This document shows, in pieces, positions 7,467-14,502 of a DNA stretch of 25,630 bases (position 1 is the first letter of the stretch; each line of letters begins with the position of its first letter). The notes beneath the pieces are model-generated. The model saw nothing but the letters and a program-made list of their open reading frames with translations. It did not search any database and was not told the DNA's origin. The translations under genes and the position numbers were made by a program. This DNA is from a virus: positions 1 to 25,630 of IMG/VR virus record IMGVR_UViG_3300015195_000063. The stretch is one strand, 5' to 3'.

Positions 7467-7689
7467 CAAGACGACGATGAGTGCCGCTTATGTGCCGGGT
7501 ACTGTGCCGAGATAACTACGTAGAAGTACTATAAGAATATACACAGGCACAGTAGGCACATATGAATCTCATGTGTATATGTGAGGACATTAGTGGTAGT
7601 GACATGTAGTATAACGCACCGTGTTGGAGAATCCCACGGTCCTATAGGAAAGCGCCTGTGCCGACCGTGTCACTGTGCCGGGCAACTTC

Positions 7690-7720
7690 GTGACCATATG
7701 TGACCCCCGGTGACAACAGT
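7690..7720 (+). promoter_or_regulatory. Three GTGAC sites spaced exactly 10 bp
   Basis: GTGAC starts at 7690, 7700 and 7710, so successive copies lie about one helical turn apart on the same DNA face. The first copy continues as GTGACCATATG, close to the three repeats at 5596-5638. This suggests side-by-side binding of one protein. Confidence 0.5.
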
Positions 7721-7726
7721 GTGGGC

Positions 7727-7755
7727 GCTTGTCGGTCCTTCGGGACCTGATAAGC
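7727..7755. promoter_or_regulatory. Strong hairpin with TTCG tetraloop
   Basis: GCTTGTC-GGTCC (7727-7738) pairs with GGACC (7743-7747) and GATAAGC (7749-7755) around the loop TTCG. One T (7748) is bulged and one G-T pair is needed. In RNA this would be a very stable 12-pair UUCG stem. No T-run follows on either side, so a standard intrinsic terminator is doubtful. An origin hairpin or a structured leader is as likely. Confidence 0.6.
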
Positions 7756-7791
7756 ACGTGATACTTGGCACGGTTCTTGAATTGACGCTTC

Positions 7792-7804
7792 TGTCACGGT
7801 GACA
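7792..7804. promoter_or_regulatory. Operator-like palindrome TGTCAC-G-GTGACA
   Basis: A perfect 6+1+6 palindrome lies about 30 bp before the HTH gene. A weak sigma70-like pair would straddle it: TTGACG at 7782-7787 and CATAGT or TAGTTG around 7803-7810. Position and symmetry fit an autoregulatory operator for the HTH protein. Half-sites GTGACA/TGTCAC recur at 7599, 7668 and 7710. Confidence 0.55.
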
Positions 7805-7834
7805 TAGTTGACAGCGGTGGCGACGGCTGCCACG

Positions 7835-8086
7835 ATGGCGTTGATGGCGAGGAAAACGGCAGCGAATGAGCCGGCGCCGGTCACGTCACCGAAGCGCTCC
7901 GAGCGTTTGCGGATCGGCCTGTCCGTGGCTGGAGTCACGCGGATCACCGGGATCCTCGAGAGCACCGTGGTGGCCTTCGAACGCGGGGAGCCGGCCGGGT
8001 GCACGTCGGAGCAGCTAGATCTTCTCGAGCGAGCGTACGGTCTGATGGGCGCCCTCTACGCGGCGCGGGACACGGTGAAGTCGTGA
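7835..8086 (+). CDS. Small HTH (XRE-like) DNA-binding protein
   Basis: The protein is 83 aa from ATG 7835. ATG 7844 and TTG 7808 are alternatives, and none has a strong ribosome-binding site. After a basic leader comes RLRIGLSVAGVTRITGI-LESTVVAFERGE, which resembles the helix-turn-helix of Cro/CI-type regulators, with STVVAFERG as recognition helix and following turn. It is then followed by one more helical segment. It stands directly behind the palindrome at 7792-7804 and could repress its own operon or the region leftward. The family match is loose. Its stop overlaps the next start. Confidence 0.6.
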   Translation: MALMARKTAANEPAPVTSPKRSERLRIGLSVAGVTRITGILESTVVAFERGEPAGCTSEQLDLLERAYGLMGALYAARDTVKS

Positions 8087-8283
8087 GGTGGATTGCTGCG
8101 GTGTGGCCCGGATGGTGGCTGGTTGCGATCTGGGCGGTTCTGTTCGCCGCTACGCGACCTGCGTTCGCCGTCGAGGGTTTCGCCTGCCAGCACACGAGCC
8201 AGTGCAGCAACCGGGAGCTGTGCGTGGCGGAGTCGCCCACGTCGACGTGGGGCATTTGTCGGCGGATTACGGTGTTGCCGTGA
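8083..8283 (+). CDS. Small exported Cys-rich protein
   Basis: The protein is 66 aa from GTG 8083 (GTGA overlap). It has a Trp-rich hydrophobic N-terminus (WWLVAIWAVLFAA) ending in PAFA-VEG, a plausible signal peptidase I site. The mature part is about 37 residues with four cysteines (CQHTSQC-SNRELC-...-GIC). The spacing resembles the CxxDxDCxxGxxC modules of myxobacterial surface proteins, so it may be a mini-version taken from the host. If the signal is not cleaved it would be a one-pass membrane protein. No function is assigned. Confidence 0.6.
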   Translation: MRWIAAVWPGWWLVAIWAVLFAATRPAFAVEGFACQHTSQCSNRELCVAESPTSTWGICRRITVLP

Positions 8284-8717
8284 AGGCATTGAGTGGCCGT
8301 CAGCCGTGGTGGTGGGCGATCCTGCACGCTGGGAAGCGGATCGAGAATCGTACGTGGGGGACGTCGTATCGAGGGCCGATCCTGCTGCACGCAGCGAAGG
8401 GCTGCACGGCGAGTGAGTATATCAGCGCAGTGGATTGGATGTTGGATGCGGGCGTCGTCGAGCACGAGACTAATGTGCCGTCGCTCGCCGACATGCAGCG
8501 AGGTGGCATCATAGGATGCGCGCGCATTGTCGCCGTGCTTCCACCGGGTGGACAAATCCGCCCAAGGAACGGGCGCTACAGGATGCCAGAGTGGTGGGGC
8601 GACATTGATATTAGGTGGCGAATGGCAGATCAATACGGATGGATCCTGGCCGACGTCGAGCCTCTTCCGTTCGTTTCGTGCAGGGGCCATCTCGGTCTGT
8701 TCGAGGTTGCGCCGTGA
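8280..8717 (+). CDS. ASCH domain protein
   Basis: The protein is 145 aa from GTG 8280, overlapping the previous stop. It opens with ALSGRQPWWWAILHAGKRIE and NRTWGTSYRGPILLHAAKG, the hallmark of ASCH (PUA-like) domains. It later shows GGIIGCARIVAV and ends with a YGWILADVEPLPFV...GHLGLFEV block, also usual. ASCH domains bind RNA or modified nucleosides, and some family members are nucleases or amidohydrolases of N4-acetylcytidine. Phage versions are common, and their role is unknown. The full domain is present with nothing else attached. Confidence 0.85.
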   Translation: MKALSGRQPWWWAILHAGKRIENRTWGTSYRGPILLHAAKGCTASEYISAVDWMLDAGVVEHETNVPSLADMQRGGIIGCARIVAVLPPGGQIRPRNGRYRMPEWWGDIDIRWRMADQYGWILADVEPLPFVSCRGHLGLFEVAP

Positions 8718-9070
8718 CGACGAAGCCGAATCGCCACGACGCGAAACAGCTGCAGCAGCGTCAGGAACCGTCACCGGATGCGAAGAGCTACGAGGATCAG
8801 ATCCGCGCGCTCATCGAGGCGGAGACGGCGCGGCTGCACGAGAAGGATCCGGTCATGCAGCTGACGGAGGCTGGCCGGTCGAAGGCGATCGCGAATCTCG
8901 TCAAGCTACGCGCCGAGCTCGGGAGTGGTCTTAGCGATGCGCAGATCATCCAGATACCAGGGTTTCAACGGCTGATGAACACGATTTACAAAGCGCTCGA
9001 GCCGTGGCCGGACGCGTATCAGGCGGTGCTGGCGGCGCTAAAACAGGTGACGGATGGAGGCGGACGATGA
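8714..9070 (+). CDS. Conserved-looking phage protein, unknown function
   Basis: The protein is 118 aa from GTG 8714 (GTGA overlap). The N-terminal 20 residues are polar and Gln-rich. A helical region follows (YEDQIRALIEAETARLHEK, RSKAIANLVKLRAELGSG, FQRLMNTIYKALEPWPDA). The all-helical make-up and size would fit a small terminase or DNA-packaging adaptor, but it sits 4 kb from the large subunit and lacks a clear HTH, so I leave it unnamed. ATGA overlap with the next gene. Confidence 0.6.
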   Translation: MTTKPNRHDAKQLQQRQEPSPDAKSYEDQIRALIEAETARLHEKDPVMQLTEAGRSKAIANLVKLRAELGSGLSDAQIIQIPGFQRLMNTIYKALEPWPDAYQAVLAALKQVTDGGGR

Positions 9071-9456
9071 ACGGCGCGAACGGCGCGAACGGTGAGGAGT
9101 GGGTCATTCTGCTCGCGGGTGGTCGCATGATGATCGGGCGGGACGTCGATCCGGCGATATCGGTGCGCATGCGGATCGCGCCCGTGTTTGATCTCAATGT
9201 GCAGGTGCAGCCTGTCGCGGGCGGTCAGGTGAACGTGAGTTACCAGGCGGTCCCGATCATGCTGCTCCCGACCCTCGATGCTCTCGAGTTCGACCGGGCA
9301 ACGACGGTCACGAAACGACTTTCGGACCTCGGACCGGAGGATCGTAGACGGCTGATGGGTGCGGTGCGATCCGGTCAGGAGATCCAGACCAGCATGCGCG
9401 CGCAGACGGCAGGCGTGGCGCTGCCGAGGATCGTTATGCCTGGAGGCCGACAGTGA
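9067..9456 (+). CDS. Unknown protein, probably beta-rich
   Basis: The protein is 129 aa from ATG 9067 (ATGA overlap). It begins with an Asn-Gly-Ala low-complexity repeat (NGANGANGEE). A strand-rich middle follows (WVILLAGGRMMIGRDV, VRMRIAPVFDLNVQVQPV), then a short helical part. No catalytic motif or family is recognised. It is embedded in the same overlapping gene string as its neighbours, which supports expression. Confidence 0.58.
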   Translation: MNGANGANGEEWVILLAGGRMMIGRDVDPAISVRMRIAPVFDLNVQVQPVAGGQVNVSYQAVPIMLLPTLDALEFDRATTVTKRLSDLGPEDRRRLMGAVRSGQEIQTSMRAQTAGVALPRIVMPGGRQ

Positions 9457-10049
9457 CCTGGCAGGAGATCCCCGGATGGTTTGGATTCCAGGACACCTAC
9501 GATCTTGCCGTGCGCGAGGCCAAGGATGGGGCCGTGTTCGTCGAGGTCGGTGTGGCCTTCGGGCGCTCGCTCGCGTACCTATCGCGCGCTGTCATCGACT
9601 CCGGCAAGCGCGTGAAGATCTGGGCCATCGATCCGTTTTGGGACGATTGGTGGCATGTGCCGGAGCAGTATCCGACGCACCTCGAGCGGCCAACGTGGGG
9701 CGGCGAGCACTCGCAGTTCGGCCGCGACCTCGGCGGACCGTTTAGCGCGTTCGTGCACTGCATGCGGACTCACGCGCCGGAGGAGCTCGAGCGCGTCAAC
9801 GTGCTTCGGTGCCGCTCGGCCGAGGCTGCGCAGATAATCGGATCGTGTGACTTGGTGATGATCGACGCGGATCACAATTACGCCGCAGTGGCTCAGGACA
9901 TCGCGCTTTGGCGACCGCACATCAAGACGGGCGGTCTGCTCGCGGGTGACGACTACTCGACGGACTTCCCTGGGGTGATTCGAGCCGTGGGCGAGGCTTT
10001 CGGGCCGATGGCGGAGAACGTGGGGACGACCTGGCGGGTGCGGTTGTGA
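9453..10049 (+). CDS. Class I SAM-dependent methyltransferase (Methyltransf_24-like)
   Basis: The protein is 198 aa from GTG 9453 (GTGA overlap). SAM motif I is FVEVGVAFGRS near 29-39. The second strand carries the acidic IDPFWDDW, and strand 4 gives VMIDADHNYAAVAQDI with D138, D140 and H141. It ends with GGLLAGDDY. This is the pattern of small O-methyltransferases of the Methyltransf_24 type, often beside glycosyltransferases. The substrate is probably a sugar or small molecule rather than DNA (no DPPY or PC motif). It is a tandem paralogue of the next gene. Confidence 0.82.
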   Translation: MTWQEIPGWFGFQDTYDLAVREAKDGAVFVEVGVAFGRSLAYLSRAVIDSGKRVKIWAIDPFWDDWWHVPEQYPTHLERPTWGGEHSQFGRDLGGPFSAFVHCMRTHAPEELERVNVLRCRSAEAAQIIGSCDLVMIDADHNYAAVAQDIALWRPHIKTGGLLAGDDYSTDFPGVIRAVGEAFGPMAENVGTTWRVRL

Positions 10050-10609
10050 GCTGGACCGACATCCCGGGGTACTCGGGTTTCGAGTGGCTGTACGCGGAGT
10101 TTGCTGCGACGGCGCCGAAGAACGCGATCGCTGTGGAGGTGGGCGTAGCGCTCGGTCACTCGGTCGCATACCTTGCGCGACTGCTGATCGACGCGGGACG
10201 CACGGACGTGCAGGTATGGGCGGTCGACCCGTGGGCAGGCGTCGCGCGCAACGGCGAGCAGCAAGAGGCGCTCGGTACTGCGCCGCGCGGGGACTTTCGG
10301 CTGTTTCTCGATCAGATGATCGCGCACGCGCCGGAGGAGCTCGAGTTCATCAGGATCGTGCGTGCGCCTTCCGAGGTGGCAGCGGAAATGTTTTTCTCGC
10401 TGTTCCCGACTCTCGTGCTCATCGACGCAGCGCACGATTACGATAGCGTGGCGCTGGACATCTCGGTCTGGTCGCGATGCGTGCGGTCTGGAGGGATTCT
10501 GGCTGGCGACGATCACGAGCCGAACTATCCGGGCGTGGAGAGGGCGTGTCGAGAGGCGTTCGGAACGGACTACAAAGTCGCGGGGAGCACATGGCATCGA
10601 CGGATGTGA
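10046..10609 (+). CDS. Class I SAM-dependent methyltransferase, tandem paralogue
   Basis: The protein is 187 aa from GTG 10046, overlapping the preceding paralogue. The two align along their length: W-x-(E/D)-IPG-(W/Y)-x-GF at the start, VEVGVALGHSVAYLARLLID for VEVGVAFGRSLAYLSRAVID, then VLIDAAHDYDSVALDISVW and GGILAGDDHEPNYPGV. The acidic residue D140 of the first copy is replaced by Ala here (IDAAHDY), so substrate or metal use may differ. The middle is about 10 residues shorter. Duplication followed by divergence is the simplest explanation. Confidence 0.82.
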   Translation: MSWTDIPGYSGFEWLYAEFAATAPKNAIAVEVGVALGHSVAYLARLLIDAGRTDVQVWAVDPWAGVARNGEQQEALGTAPRGDFRLFLDQMIAHAPEELEFIRIVRAPSEVAAEMFFSLFPTLVLIDAAHDYDSVALDISVWSRCVRSGGILAGDDHEPNYPGVERACREAFGTDYKVAGSTWHRRM

Positions 10610-10785
10610 AGTCGAGTGAGGTATCGAGCACGGAGTGCGGCTGCGTGTTGCTTGAGAGCACGGACGGAACAACTCTGATAAATCTCTGCGCGTGGCACAC
10701 GAGAGCGATCCAGCACTGCGATCGCGTCGTGTTGGCCGGAGCGATTCGCGAAATGGTGATCACAACGACGGTGGCGGCAGGATGA
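10591..10785 (+). CDS. Mini-protein with Cys-x-Cys and Cys-x-x-His
   Basis: The protein is 64 aa from ATG 10591, starting inside the 3' end of the methyltransferase, with CGGGGAG close upstream. After a Ser/Thr-rich leader it has ECGCVLLES, a DG turn and LCAWHTRAI. The C-x-C plus C-x-x-H arrangement looks like a single small zinc-binding knuckle. Many phages carry short proteins of this kind. Its function is unknown. It ends in an ATGA overlap with the glycosyltransferase. Confidence 0.62.
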   Translation: MASTDVKSSEVSSTECGCVLLESTDGTTLINLCAWHTRAIQHCDRVVLAGAIREMVITTTVAAG

Positions 10786-12401
10786 GCGAGATAACGATCA
10801 GCCTAGCGATTCCGCACACGCCTTGGATTCCGGCGCGCGTGGAGAGCTTAGGCAGACTGCACCACGCGCTAGGACTGAATCTCACGACACACCCGCCTCT
10901 ATGGGTCCGCCGCACGAAGCTATTCACCGAGCGCGCGCCGAACTGGAAATGGTCCGCCGACCTCTGGGGCTGGCTCGTCGAGTCCGGAACGTCGCACGGG
11001 CTCACGCTGCAGGACGATTGCATCGTGTCGCCGAACTTCTGGCCATCGCTACGCGCGATGCTCGAAGCGGTCCCCGACCAGGTGATCTGCCTCGAAACCG
11101 TCCATCCAGCCGCGCAAGCCCTGGCGCGCGAGGGACACCGATGGTTCACGACGTCGGACGCACTCGTCGGCGTGGGTTACGTGCTGCCCATTGCGCTGCT
11201 GCGTGAGTTCCTCGCGTGGCGATCGTCCGCGCTGAAACTGGGCGCGGTCGAACGGATCAACGAGGACACGCTCCTTGGACTTTGGTGCATGGTGACGGGC
11301 CGTAAGATCTGGCACCCGCTGCCGACGATCATCGATCACGACGTCGAGCAACCGAGCACGTATGGCAACGATGGGCATACGGCGAGACGGCCGCTCGTTC
11401 GGTGGGATACAGCGAGCGCCCCCGACGTGATTTACGACGGCATGGAGGAGGGCTGGTCGACTGCCGGTAAAATAGTCCCGCACCTCGGCCGGTTCCCCGG
11501 CTGGACCGTTCCACAGCTCGCTCTAGCGGAGGTCGAAGGGGTCACGCCGGCCGACGTCGCACGGTGGATGTCTGACGACGGGCGCAAGGTGCTGCGGCAG
11601 CTGGAATACGCACGCCGCGCGCGGGAGCCTGCAGCGGAGCCGAAACGCCGGATCTACATCGCGGTCCCTCACCGGGGCTCGACGCATCCGGAGCACACGC
11701 GATCGATCGTGACGCTCTGCGCGACGACGAGCGGCGTGGAGTTCGTGCTACCGACAGCGATCGAGACGTACGCGCAGACGGGCACAGATCTCGTGCGCGC
11801 AAGATCCAGAATGGTGCGGCAGTTTCTCGACACAGACTGTACCGATCTGCTGTTTCTCGACGCGGACATCAGTTTCGACGTCGCCGCGATCGCCGGCATG
11901 CTGGCGACGGAGCGGGACGTCGTGCTGTGTCCGTACCCGAAACGCCAGGGCGGTGCCGGTGGCGCGATTCACTGGGAGAACGTGGCGAAGGCAGCACCGG
12001 AGGACAAGAGCCATCCGGAGTCAAGGGCGTACGCGTACGCGCTTCGGGTGGTCGACGGCGGGGATCAGTCGGTGCAGTCGGATGGCACCGTGGAGATCGC
12101 CGGCTTCGGACTCGGGTGCTGTCTGATAAGCCGATCGTGTCTCGAGAAAATGGCCGCGTACTACGAGGCGGCGGACGGGTTCGACGATCGCTTTCTCGGC
12201 CAGCCAGTGCCGACCGTGGGGCTGTTCAAGCAGATCCACGAGGGGCGGGAGCTGCACTCGGAGGACTACTCGTTCTGCTACCGATGGCGCGCGATGGGCG
12301 GGAAAGTGTGGATGTACCTCGGCCCAGGGTCTCCAGTGACCCACCATGGGGATCACGCGTTTCGTGGGCACCTGGAGGCGTTCGGGCTACGGCGCGGGTG
12401 A
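10782..12401 (+). CDS. Two-domain glycosyltransferase
   Basis: The protein is 539 aa from ATG 10782. The N-terminal part (to about 230) holds LTLQDDCIVSPNFW with D78-D79, similar to GT25-like or other GT-A donors sites. The C-terminal part (about 285-539) starts RRIYIAVPHRGSTHPEH and has TDLLFLDADISFD with the metal-binding D360-A-D362. It goes on with VVLCPYPKR, GFGLGCCLISRSC and EDYSFCYRWRAMGGKVWM, as in GT-A enzymes of phages and of the Anp1-like group. Two GT-A folds in one chain suggest transfer of two sugars or one active and one degenerate domain. The target could be the virion, phage DNA or the host envelope. The tandem methyltransferases upstream may decorate the same glycan. Confidence 0.8.
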   Translation: MSEITISLAIPHTPWIPARVESLGRLHHALGLNLTTHPPLWVRRTKLFTERAPNWKWSADLWGWLVESGTSHGLTLQDDCIVSPNFWPSLRAMLEAVPDQVICLETVHPAAQALAREGHRWFTTSDALVGVGYVLPIALLREFLAWRSSALKLGAVERINEDTLLGLWCMVTGRKIWHPLPTIIDHDVEQPSTYGNDGHTARRPLVRWDTASAPDVIYDGMEEGWSTAGKIVPHLGRFPGWTVPQLALAEVEGVTPADVARWMSDDGRKVLRQLEYARRAREPAAEPKRRIYIAVPHRGSTHPEHTRSIVTLCATTSGVEFVLPTAIETYAQTGTDLVRARSRMVRQFLDTDCTDLLFLDADISFDVAAIAGMLATERDVVLCPYPKRQGGAGGAIHWENVAKAAPEDKSHPESRAYAYALRVVDGGDQSVQSDGTVEIAGFGLGCCLISRSCLEKMAAYYEAADGFDDRFLGQPVPTVGLFKQIHEGRELHSEDYSFCYRWRAMGGKVWMYLGPGSPVTHHGDHAFRGHLEAFGLRRG

Positions 12402-12417
12402 GTGGTAAGGTACCGTC

Positions 12418-12555
12418 ATGCCTGCGTCGCCCTTTGTTCTCTCCGCGACCGACGAACCGCAGCTCTATCTGCACGCGACGGACTCGGAGCTGCTGACTCT
12501 CGATGCTGCTGACGTGGACCTCCTGCAGCTGCACGCAACTGACGAGGACGCATGA
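12418..12555 (+). CDS. 45-aa repeat-containing protein
   Basis: A short ORF fills the gap between the glycosyltransferase and the next gene. ATG 12418 has TAAGG about 7 bases upstream, and its TGA overlaps the following ATG (ATGA). The product contains three spaced copies of L-(H/D)-A-(T/A)-D (YLHATD, TLDAAD, QLHATD). It is very acidic and Leu-rich, reading like stacked short beta strands. I recall similar ATD-rich mini-proteins next to structural genes in other phages. Its role is unknown. Confidence 0.6.
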   Translation: MPASPFVLSATDEPQLYLHATDSELLTLDAADVDLLQLHATDEDA

Positions 12556-12851
12556 GCGATCCTCTCCAGACCGTGCTGCCCGGCAAGAGCCGGCACTCGG
12601 CAGTAACCGCGAAGCTACTCGGGCTGCTCGTCGACCCAACGACGATGGTCCTATCGATCATCGACCCGACCGGCGCCGTTACACTGCCGGCAGTCGTGCG
12701 TGATTCGGTCGGAACGTATCACTCGGATTACGTGATTCCAATAACGGCGCGTCCAGGTGTTTGGGTGCGTCGCTGGGTCGCATCCGGCACGCCGCCAGCG
12801 CAGACGAGCCTGGACGAGGTGCGATTCATTGTGCCGAAGCTGGCCGCGTGA
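12552..12851 (+). CDS. Small phage protein with Ig-like beta fold (predicted)
   Basis: The protein is 99 aa from ATG 12552 (ATGA overlap). The sequence alternates short strands and turns: LLVDPTTMVLSIIDPTGAVT, VVRDSVGTYHSDYVI, GVWVRRWVASG. The DPTGAVT ... GTYHxDY ... GxWxxRW pattern is common in small phage structural proteins of immunoglobulin-like fold encoded near terminase or neck genes. A virion or head-tail accessory role is likely, unproven. It is followed by 13 bp and then the terminase. Confidence 0.6.
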   Translation: MSDPLQTVLPGKSRHSAVTAKLLGLLVDPTTMVLSIIDPTGAVTLPAVVRDSVGTYHSDYVIPITARPGVWVRRWVASGTPPAQTSLDEVRFIVPKLAA

Positions 12852-12864
12852 CGGGTCGGGGCGC

Positions 12865-14502
12865 GTGACCGAGCAAGCGTACAAGCCGCGCGGTCCACGA
12901 AAGCAGCGATCGCTCGAGGAGTACGCCTACGCGCACGGCGTAAAATACGCGGCGCTGCACGGCATAGGAGAACTTCCGTGGGAACGCTGGAAACGGGATC
13001 CGGTCGCGTACGTCAAAGAGCGGCTGCTCGAGCCGATCGTGATGCCGCATCAGGTGGACATCCTGAGAGCGCTCGCGAGCGGGGCAGCCGGCACGGCCAT
13101 GTCCCGCGTGTCGGTGCGGTCTGGGCACAAGCCTGGCAAGACGCGCCTAGCGATCTGGGCGGTGTGCTGGTTCTTCGAGTGCTTCGACGGCGCCCTCGTG
13201 TACCTATGCGCCGCGATTGAGAAGCAAACGAAAAACGTGCTGTGGGCCGAGCTGGAACGCGTCGTGCGTGAGGCGCGAGCGCGCGGCGTCGAGATCGCCT
13301 GGCAGCTACCTCGCTCTCCCTCCGGTGGCGTGATGAGCGTCGACGGGTCGCGACGGATCATCGGGATCGCGGGGCGCGAGGTCGAATCACTCGCGGGCCT
13401 TTCCGGGCGCTTGTTTTTCGTGATCGATGAGGCCAGCAGCTTACCGGCGAACAAGGCCGAGGCGTTTCACGGCAACATGCTTGGCGGTGGCCTCATGCTG
13501 TGGATCTCGAATCCCACACGCACGGTCGGCCCCTTCTTCGAAACGTTTTTCTCGCAGAAAGAGTACTGGCAGAATTTCTGGATCGACTGCGAGAAGGTCG
13601 CCGCGTGGGTCGACGATAACAACCTGCGCAAGCTCCTGCCGTACGTGACCAATCGCTCGAGCGTGCTCGAGGCGCGCGGCATTTATGGAGGCGTCGACAA
13701 TCCGATCTACAAGATTCGCGTTCGTGGTGAGTTCGTGTTGAACGAGCAGGGGCGCGCGATTTCGCTGGCGGAGATCATCGACGCGCACGAGCGGTGGGAG
13801 TTTGCGCCGGAGGACGGGGTGCTGACAGTGGGGCTCGATCCGGCTGGACCGGGGAAGGGCGGCGACGATACGGCGTTTGCTCTGCGCCGCGGCAACAAGG
13901 TGCTGTGCATCTTCCGGTTCTCAGGGATCACCGAGGACGACATCATTCAGCACTTGCTCGCGTTCCTGCGACAGTACAAGCACCCGGATGAGGAGCCGAT
14001 CGTCAACGTCGATGCGGAGGGACCGATCGGCGGATCGCTGTACGGTCGCCTCCGCGCGATTTCGAACGGCACGACGCCGGGGCATCGGTTTACGGTGTTC
14101 TCCGTACGCGCCTCACTGCCGGCCCGTCGAGAGCCGCAGCTATACGAGCGCACCCGCGAGGAGCTGTTCGCGAATCTGGCGAAGTGGCTGCGAGAGGGCG
14201 GGGCGATCCCTCCGGATCCGAAGCTCGACGCAGAGCTACACGATCCCGTATGGATCGGACAGGTGGGGCCAAAACTGAAATTGAGCTCGAAGGAGCAGAG
14301 TCGCGAACGGCTCGGGCGCTCGACAGACGGGGCCGATGCGGTCGCGCTGTCCGTGTGGACTGCGGTGCGCACGCAACCGGCAGCGCAGGAGTCGCCGGCG
14401 CACCCTACCGACGTCTATTTTCAGCAACCGTTTCAGGCGCAGGCGAGCGCCGACGATTTCTATCAGGTTCCGGACGGAATGGGCGGATCGGACGGATTCT
14501 GA
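12865..14502 (+). CDS. Terminase large subunit (ATPase and nuclease)
   Basis: The protein is 545 aa from GTG 12865; the open frame reaches back to 12757 but overlaps the previous gene. The packaging ATPase has Walker A GHKPGKT at 87-93 and Walker B FFVIDEAS with D188-E189, followed by a coupling-type WISNPTR. The RNase H-like nuclease shows VGLDPAGPGKGGDD (D325), VNVDAEG (D383) and DGADAVAL (D491), the usual acidic triad. Size and layout fit Mu gp28-like and related TerL proteins. Its 3' end overlaps the convergent portal gene by 40 bp. No small terminase is identified with confidence. Confidence 0.92.
   Translation: MTEQAYKPRGPRKQRSLEEYAYAHGVKYAALHGIGELPWERWKRDPVAYVKERLLEPIVMPHQVDILRALASGAAGTAMSRVSVRSGHKPGKTRLAIWAVCWFFECFDGALVYLCAAIEKQTKNVLWAELERVVREARARGVEIAWQLPRSPSGGVMSVDGSRRIIGIAGREVESLAGLSGRLFFVIDEASSLPANKAEAFHGNMLGGGLMLWISNPTRTVGPFFETFFSQKEYWQNFWIDCEKVAAWVDDNNLRKLLPYVTNRSSVLEARGIYGGVDNPIYKIRVRGEFVLNEQGRAISLAEIIDAHERWEFAPEDGVLTVGLDPAGPGKGGDDTAFALRRGNKVLCIFRFSGITEDDIIQHLLAFLRQYKHPDEEPIVNVDAEGPIGGSLYGRLRAISNGTTPGHRFTVFSVRASLPARREPQLYERTREELFANLAKWLREGGAIPPDPKLDAELHDPVWIGQVGPKLKLSSKEQSRERLGRSTDGADAVALSVWTAVRTQPAAQESPAHPTDVYFQQPFQAQASADDFYQVPDGMGGSDGF

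Larger units (their letters stand above)
7467..7834. other. Non-coding, AT-richer repeat region; candidate replication origin/operator region
   Basis: This 368-bp stretch has no credible gene and is clearly richer in A/T than the rest, especially 7511-7620. TGTGCC (or GGCACA) occurs at 7491, 7503, 7546, 7555, 7657 and 7674, plus 7450 just inside the VirE gene. GTGAC (or GTCAC) occurs at 7599, 7669, 7690, 7700, 7710, 7793 and 7799. Further symmetry: CACATAT/ATATGTG at 7557-7563 and 7577-7583, and the palindrome TCCTATAGGA at 7640-7649. Iteron-like repeats plus AT-rich DNA beside a replication ATPase are typical of origins, but a control region alone would also explain them. Confidence 0.5.

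Noticed and set aside
7530-7615. TATAAG (7530) and TATAAC (7610) as promoter -10 boxes
   Set aside because: No acceptable -35 element lies at the right distance, so chance in AT-richer DNA is as likely.
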